64,000 nucleotides of DNA from Erpobdella octoculata (taxonomy: Eukaryota; Annelida; Clitellata; Hirudinida; Erpobdellidae), in contig OZ022242.1 in NCBI GenBank assembly GCA_963978895.1, positions 30,746,631 through 30,810,630 of the forward strand, read 5' to 3'. The notes under the pieces are model-generated. The model ran no database searches. It was not told the origin of the DNA and saw only the letters and a program-made list of their open reading frames with translations. Below are positions 60,401-64,000 of the stretch, in pieces; the first letter of the stretch is position 1; each line of letters opens with the position of its first letter. A program made the position numbers and the translations under genes.

Positions 60401-62330
60401 CAAATGTGTTATTTCTCTGAATTTTTGTTTAAACTTCAATCAATTTTATTTTATCTTTTATTTTAATTTTTTCCAATAAATCTGAAAATTCAATAAAATG
60501 CAATATCATTGACGGCCATTCAATACTAAATTTAATTTGATTGTATGAAATGAAGTAGGTTTCAAGAAAGCAAGCACCGTAAAGCTAATGTGAAGTATTA
60601 AAAAAAGTTTAAATGCTCGTCTTTAAAAGTCGAAGACAGAGGAAATGGGGTTAAACTCTTCCCTTCTGAAAAATTCGATAACCATGTGGGAAAGAAGGTT
60701 AAACGCTGAGTCAACTTTTTCCTATAAATTATTCGATGGCCGGTGGGAAAGTAAAATAATACATTTTTGTCGCTAGGCTGAAACAACGTACTATAATGGT
60801 TAATATAGCAGTAATATTTTGTTTATTTGGTGTCAACCAGAGTGGTCCGCACTCCTTGTACCCCTTTGTGATGCCACTGATATCACATTTACAATATCAG
60901 TTTCATATATTGTTTTTAATTTAATTAGCTTATCAGTCGTAATTTCTGTAAATTATTATTTTGTTAAAAACCCAGAAGAATTACAACAATTAATTTTTAA
61001 ACAAATTATTTTTTTTCAATTTGTATAATTTTTTTCCAATTTGTATAATTTTTTTCAATTTGTATAATTTTTTTATACTTTTTGTAATAAAACATTGATT
61101 AAAATAATCAATTTACGCAGATCATTAGATACGACACCAAAGCAACAGATTTCTTGGTGCTGAAACTGAACGAGAGATCAGATCTGAAGAACATCGAAAC
61201 CCAGAAACGAGTCGAAGAGCTAAAGGACACACTGGAGGCAGAGAATGAAGCCCTCACCCAGCAGAAGGAAGCCCTTGAAGCTATTCAAGATGCAACAGAG
61301 GAAAAAGAAGGGATATTCATGGTGCATACTTACAACCAGAAAGAAGCCGATAAAATGGCTCTCTTTAATTACATAGCAGATCTGAATGGAGAATTGGTAC
61401 ACTTGAAGCAGCAGCATGCTTCTCTTTTGGGCGAGATTGAAGTTCTCAAACAAGACGATAAGACCATGAACAAGAATTACAACAAGACCATGAGCGAGTA
61501 TGAGAAAACGTACAAAAAACTTCTTGAAGATTTTAAGCAGTGTGATAAAGAAGAAGTTGAAATCAACAGGACCATGGAAATCATTAAAACTTTTATTGAA
61601 TGTACATTTACGGTAAATTTATTGTTTATATATTATATATTTAAGGTCAAGGAGTATTTTTTATGACCGTTGGAGAATGATTGTGCTGGTTCAGTCATAA
61701 CCATTAATTGAGTTTGCTTCAAACCTTGTTTGAAGACCATATATGATCAATAAGTAATGTTAATAAAAGTATTACATTTATTTTAATAACTTTTAGGAAT
61801 TGAACTGTAGCATGGCGGAGATGGAAAAAAATCTAGGGCTCGATTTAGACATAAATCCAAGAAACATGAACGCCTACTTGAAAGAAATCGAATCGGAAGT
61901 CTGCAAGATCATTCATTCTTATCACTACGCCAAGCGACTGCTCTCCATGAACAATAACGAGTTTTTGAGCGACGAAATGGGACAGGTTATGATCAAACAA
62001 GCCATGACTCTTTACGAACCACCGACTTTGCCATCAAACGATCTTGACTTGTACAAAAACGCTCACGTTACACCGGGTCTCATCCCGAACCCGGTGAAAG
62101 ATTTTCCCTCCATAAACACCAGCGGTGAAAACAGCAACGCGCCTGAGCCCCTCTCAAACCCGGTTTCATCGGTATTCTGGGGAGGAGGAGGGCCAAACAA
62201 CAAGTCCATTGGCGATATGGTCAGCATCATGGGGCACGTGTTGGACAAAGAGGAACTGATTGACTTGGCAAAGTCCAACATCCAGTTTAAGTTGGGTTCT
62301 AAAGACAGGTGGAAGGTCAACTTCAGATAA
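57465..62330 (+). CDS. CCDC63: Outer dynein arm docking complex protein, CCDC63/ODAD1 (CCDC114) family
   Basis: Coiled-coil axonemal protein that helps anchor outer dynein arms to ciliary doublet microtubules. Six exons join in frame: 57465-57643, 58138-58348, 58665-58814, 59434-59667, 61121-61612 and 61797-62330, giving 599 aa, close to human CCDC63 (563) and ODAD1 (670). The body is charged coiled coil. Family-typical features are FNYIADLNGELVHLKQQHAS (about residues 330-350), then KLLEDFKQCDKEEVE, a Cys before ELNCSMAEME, then INPRNMNAYLKEIESEVCKI, matching the ODA1/DCC2-type segment that ends in the EIE...L motif. The C-terminal 100 residues are Pro/Asn-rich with low similarity. An AATAAA lies five bases after the stop. 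The start ATG follows stops in frame upstream. CCDC63 versus ODAD1 is not separable by eye. The long intron 59668-61120 holds a retroelement-like phrase near 60035-60090 and no gene. Confidence 0.85.
58015..58105. repeat. GT-rich microsatellite in intron
   Basis: Imperfect (GTGTGGATGTGTGTTT)n-type run shortly before the exon at 58138. Confidence 0.85.
58476..58551. mobile_element. 68-bp piggyBac-like MITE between TTAA sites
   Basis: TTAA at 58476-58479 and 58548-58551 flank a 68-bp palindromic insert beginning CCCATTAACGGTTAC and ending GTGACCGTTAATGGG. The CCC...GGG ends with TTAA duplication are the piggyBac signature. It lies in the intron between exons 2 and 3 of the dynein-docking gene. 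Confidence 0.8.
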
Positions 62331-64000
62331 AAAAAATAAACAAATACGCTGTAAAACGTTCTAAAAATTATTTTTGTTGTTTTCGTTGAAACTTTTTTAT
62401 TAAAATGTAATTTTAGATTCTAACGACCCGTTGAAATGTTGTTTTTTTGTTTCCGTTAACAATGTTTGCGCCTGGTGTTACTGCTGATGAATGATGATAT
62501 GGACGACAATTACATGTAAGTGCAAGGGCGGATACAGAATTCTGAGAATAAGGGGGCGCTATGCATTTTCAAAAAAGTGTGCGTTGTAAATGTTCTCTAA
62601 AATATTTTTTTTTAGAGGCGTAGCTCCGGGGAAGGGGAACACGTGTCCCGGGCGCCATTTGGAAGCAGCGCCAAGAGCCTTTTGGACGGGGCTTGAAAAT
62701 TTTGGATAAAGTACGTACGACTACCTCAGTTATTGTTGAAGACAAAAGTGCATGATTTTTGGAAAATTTTTGGAAAAAGTACCTGCGACTCCATCCCCCA
62801 ATCATCAGCTATTTTTAGAGGAAGCGCATTTGTTAGACCTTGCCCCGGGCAAAAAAAACCCTAGCACAAACGGTATGATCCACTAATTGAGAAAACCATA
62901 GATATCTATATCTATGGGGAAAACATATAATTACTCTTTGCTAAATTTCATATTTTTCTGAAGAAAATACATTATGCGACCTTCTCGCTCATACAAACAA
63001 TTTTATATGGCATTAGAAAATATGCATAAAGCTTTATCAAGATATCCACGTATTGTATATATACATAAAAAAGTTTATAAGAGGGTGGAGATCCCCCCTT
63101 AAATCCGCCACTTAAGTGGACCACGACAACTTACGATGAGTTTTATTAACCAGCTCTAAATGACTTAGAATGCTATAACCTTTTGATCGTCTGTGAAAAA
63201 TACTTTAAACAAAAAAAGGGGGTTAGAGGGGGGGGGAGAATAAGAGAGTCATCGTGGGAAATTATTTTAATATAACTAGAAAGTTATTTTATTTAAATAT
63301 GCAACCCAGAAGAAGTTTTCTTTATGTAAAATACAACAAAGACATTCAAAATTGATTGCAACATTGACTTATTATAATGCTTCAATCTCTTCTTGCTTAC
63401 GTATACGTAAGGACGCCTACTTACCTGCCTACCTACATACTCGCCTGCTCACCTAAACTAATGCAATCGCTACACCTCAACAATTACAAAAGCAGCTCTT
63501 GCTTCAATCTGTGTTCAATTTCTCGTTCAACTCGCACTCATTAGTCGTTGTTGCTTGCTGCAGGTAAATTTCGAAGAGTTTTCAATTCAATGCTTTTTTT
63601 ATTATAATTAGTTTTTATAGAGCTTAATTTTAATAAATTCTTATAATGTATGTTTCTGTTGGCGTTATTTTTGATAATTGTGGTTGTAATTGGTTAGGAA
63701 AATACTTTTAAAAACAACATTTAAAAAAATAAGTTTTAGTACAACTTTTTCTATTCCTCTAATAAAACTGTTCTTGCAATGCATGAGAAACGATAAAAAA
63801 TGTGTTGAATTAGATAATGAAAACCTTAAGAGGCACTCAAGGAATGCCCGCTTGATCTCACGCTGTCAATAATTTTCAGATTTTTTTATTTATATAGCAC
63901 TGAAAGAAAGTTTTTTTTTTCAATTTAAATATTAGAAGGTCAAATTTTAATGAATTATTTGCAGTTGTTTGTGCGTAAAAAATAAAAATGTCGGAAGGAT
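62331..64000. other. Downstream flank of the dynein-docking gene
   Basis: No gene I can support. 62600-62830 holds a repeat with AGCTCCGGGGAAGGGG, GTGTCCCGGGCGCCATTTGG and CAATCATCAGCTATTTTTAG, the latter shared with 4565-4590. At the right edge, TTATTTGCAG at 63956-63965 and ATGTCGGAAGGAT from 63988 could be the first coding exon of the next gene, but only four codons are visible. Confidence 0.4.

Noticed and set aside
63690..63872. 60-codon frame near the right edge
   Set aside because: No similarity, low complexity, no splice support.

Overview
The window is AT-rich nuclear DNA from an invertebrate animal. It carries multi-exon genes with GT-AG introns, a mucin-like EGF membrane protein, a CLIP-170 family microtubule tip protein and a ciliary dynein-docking protein, all set among many eukaryotic transposons. 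The docking protein implies motile cilia or flagella. I cannot name the species; a cnidarian-like or lophotrochozoan-like animal would fit, but the sequence does not decide it.

Layout. Positions 1-1504 are a nearly pure (AGTG)n array at the window edge. 2094-10048 (+) holds the 3' half of a mucin-like/EGF transmembrane gene whose introns carry LINE and Helitron insertions. 10946-18557 is a transposon nest: a LINE, many Helitron copies with (AT)n arrays, and a decayed Helitron helicase. 18832-24587 (+) is a complete eight-exon tRNA-dihydrouridine synthase gene (DUS4L family, 323 aa). Its 3.9 kb first intron contains a small two-exon reading frame, a Tigger-like transposon with a nested LINE, and a hAT element with a perfect 8-bp target duplication. 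26490-41559 (+) is a CLIP1/CLIP-170 gene of about 23 coding exons, with two CAP-Gly domains, a long coiled coil and C-terminal zinc knuckles. 41560-47600 is mostly gene-poor. 47632-48750 (-) is an intronless frame matching only the N-terminal half of cullins. 48850-55545 is a second transposon nest (Helitrons, hAT, FLYWCH/MULE, a 0.7 kb duplication). 56018-57060 is an intronless, broken copy of VCP/p97. 57465-62330 (+) is a complete six-exon outer dynein arm docking gene (CCDC63/ODAD1 family, about 599 aa).

The genes do not form one pathway; this is ordinary metazoan gene spacing with heavy transposon load. The feature most worth following is in the CLIP gene. Two introns end in tandem arrays (16 x 52 bp and 8 x 25 bp) in which every unit carries a CAG|GT junction, so the 3' splice site is duplicated many times and each unit is also bounded by GT...AG. 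Other notable points are head-to-tail Helitrons that abut to the base, a Tigger terminal repeat that supplies a stop codon, a 30-bp perfect palindrome with an 8-bp duplication and a matching empty site, and a 68-bp piggyBac-type element between TTAA sites. All exon boundaries were read by eye from splice signals, frame and family similarity; no alignment or search was run.
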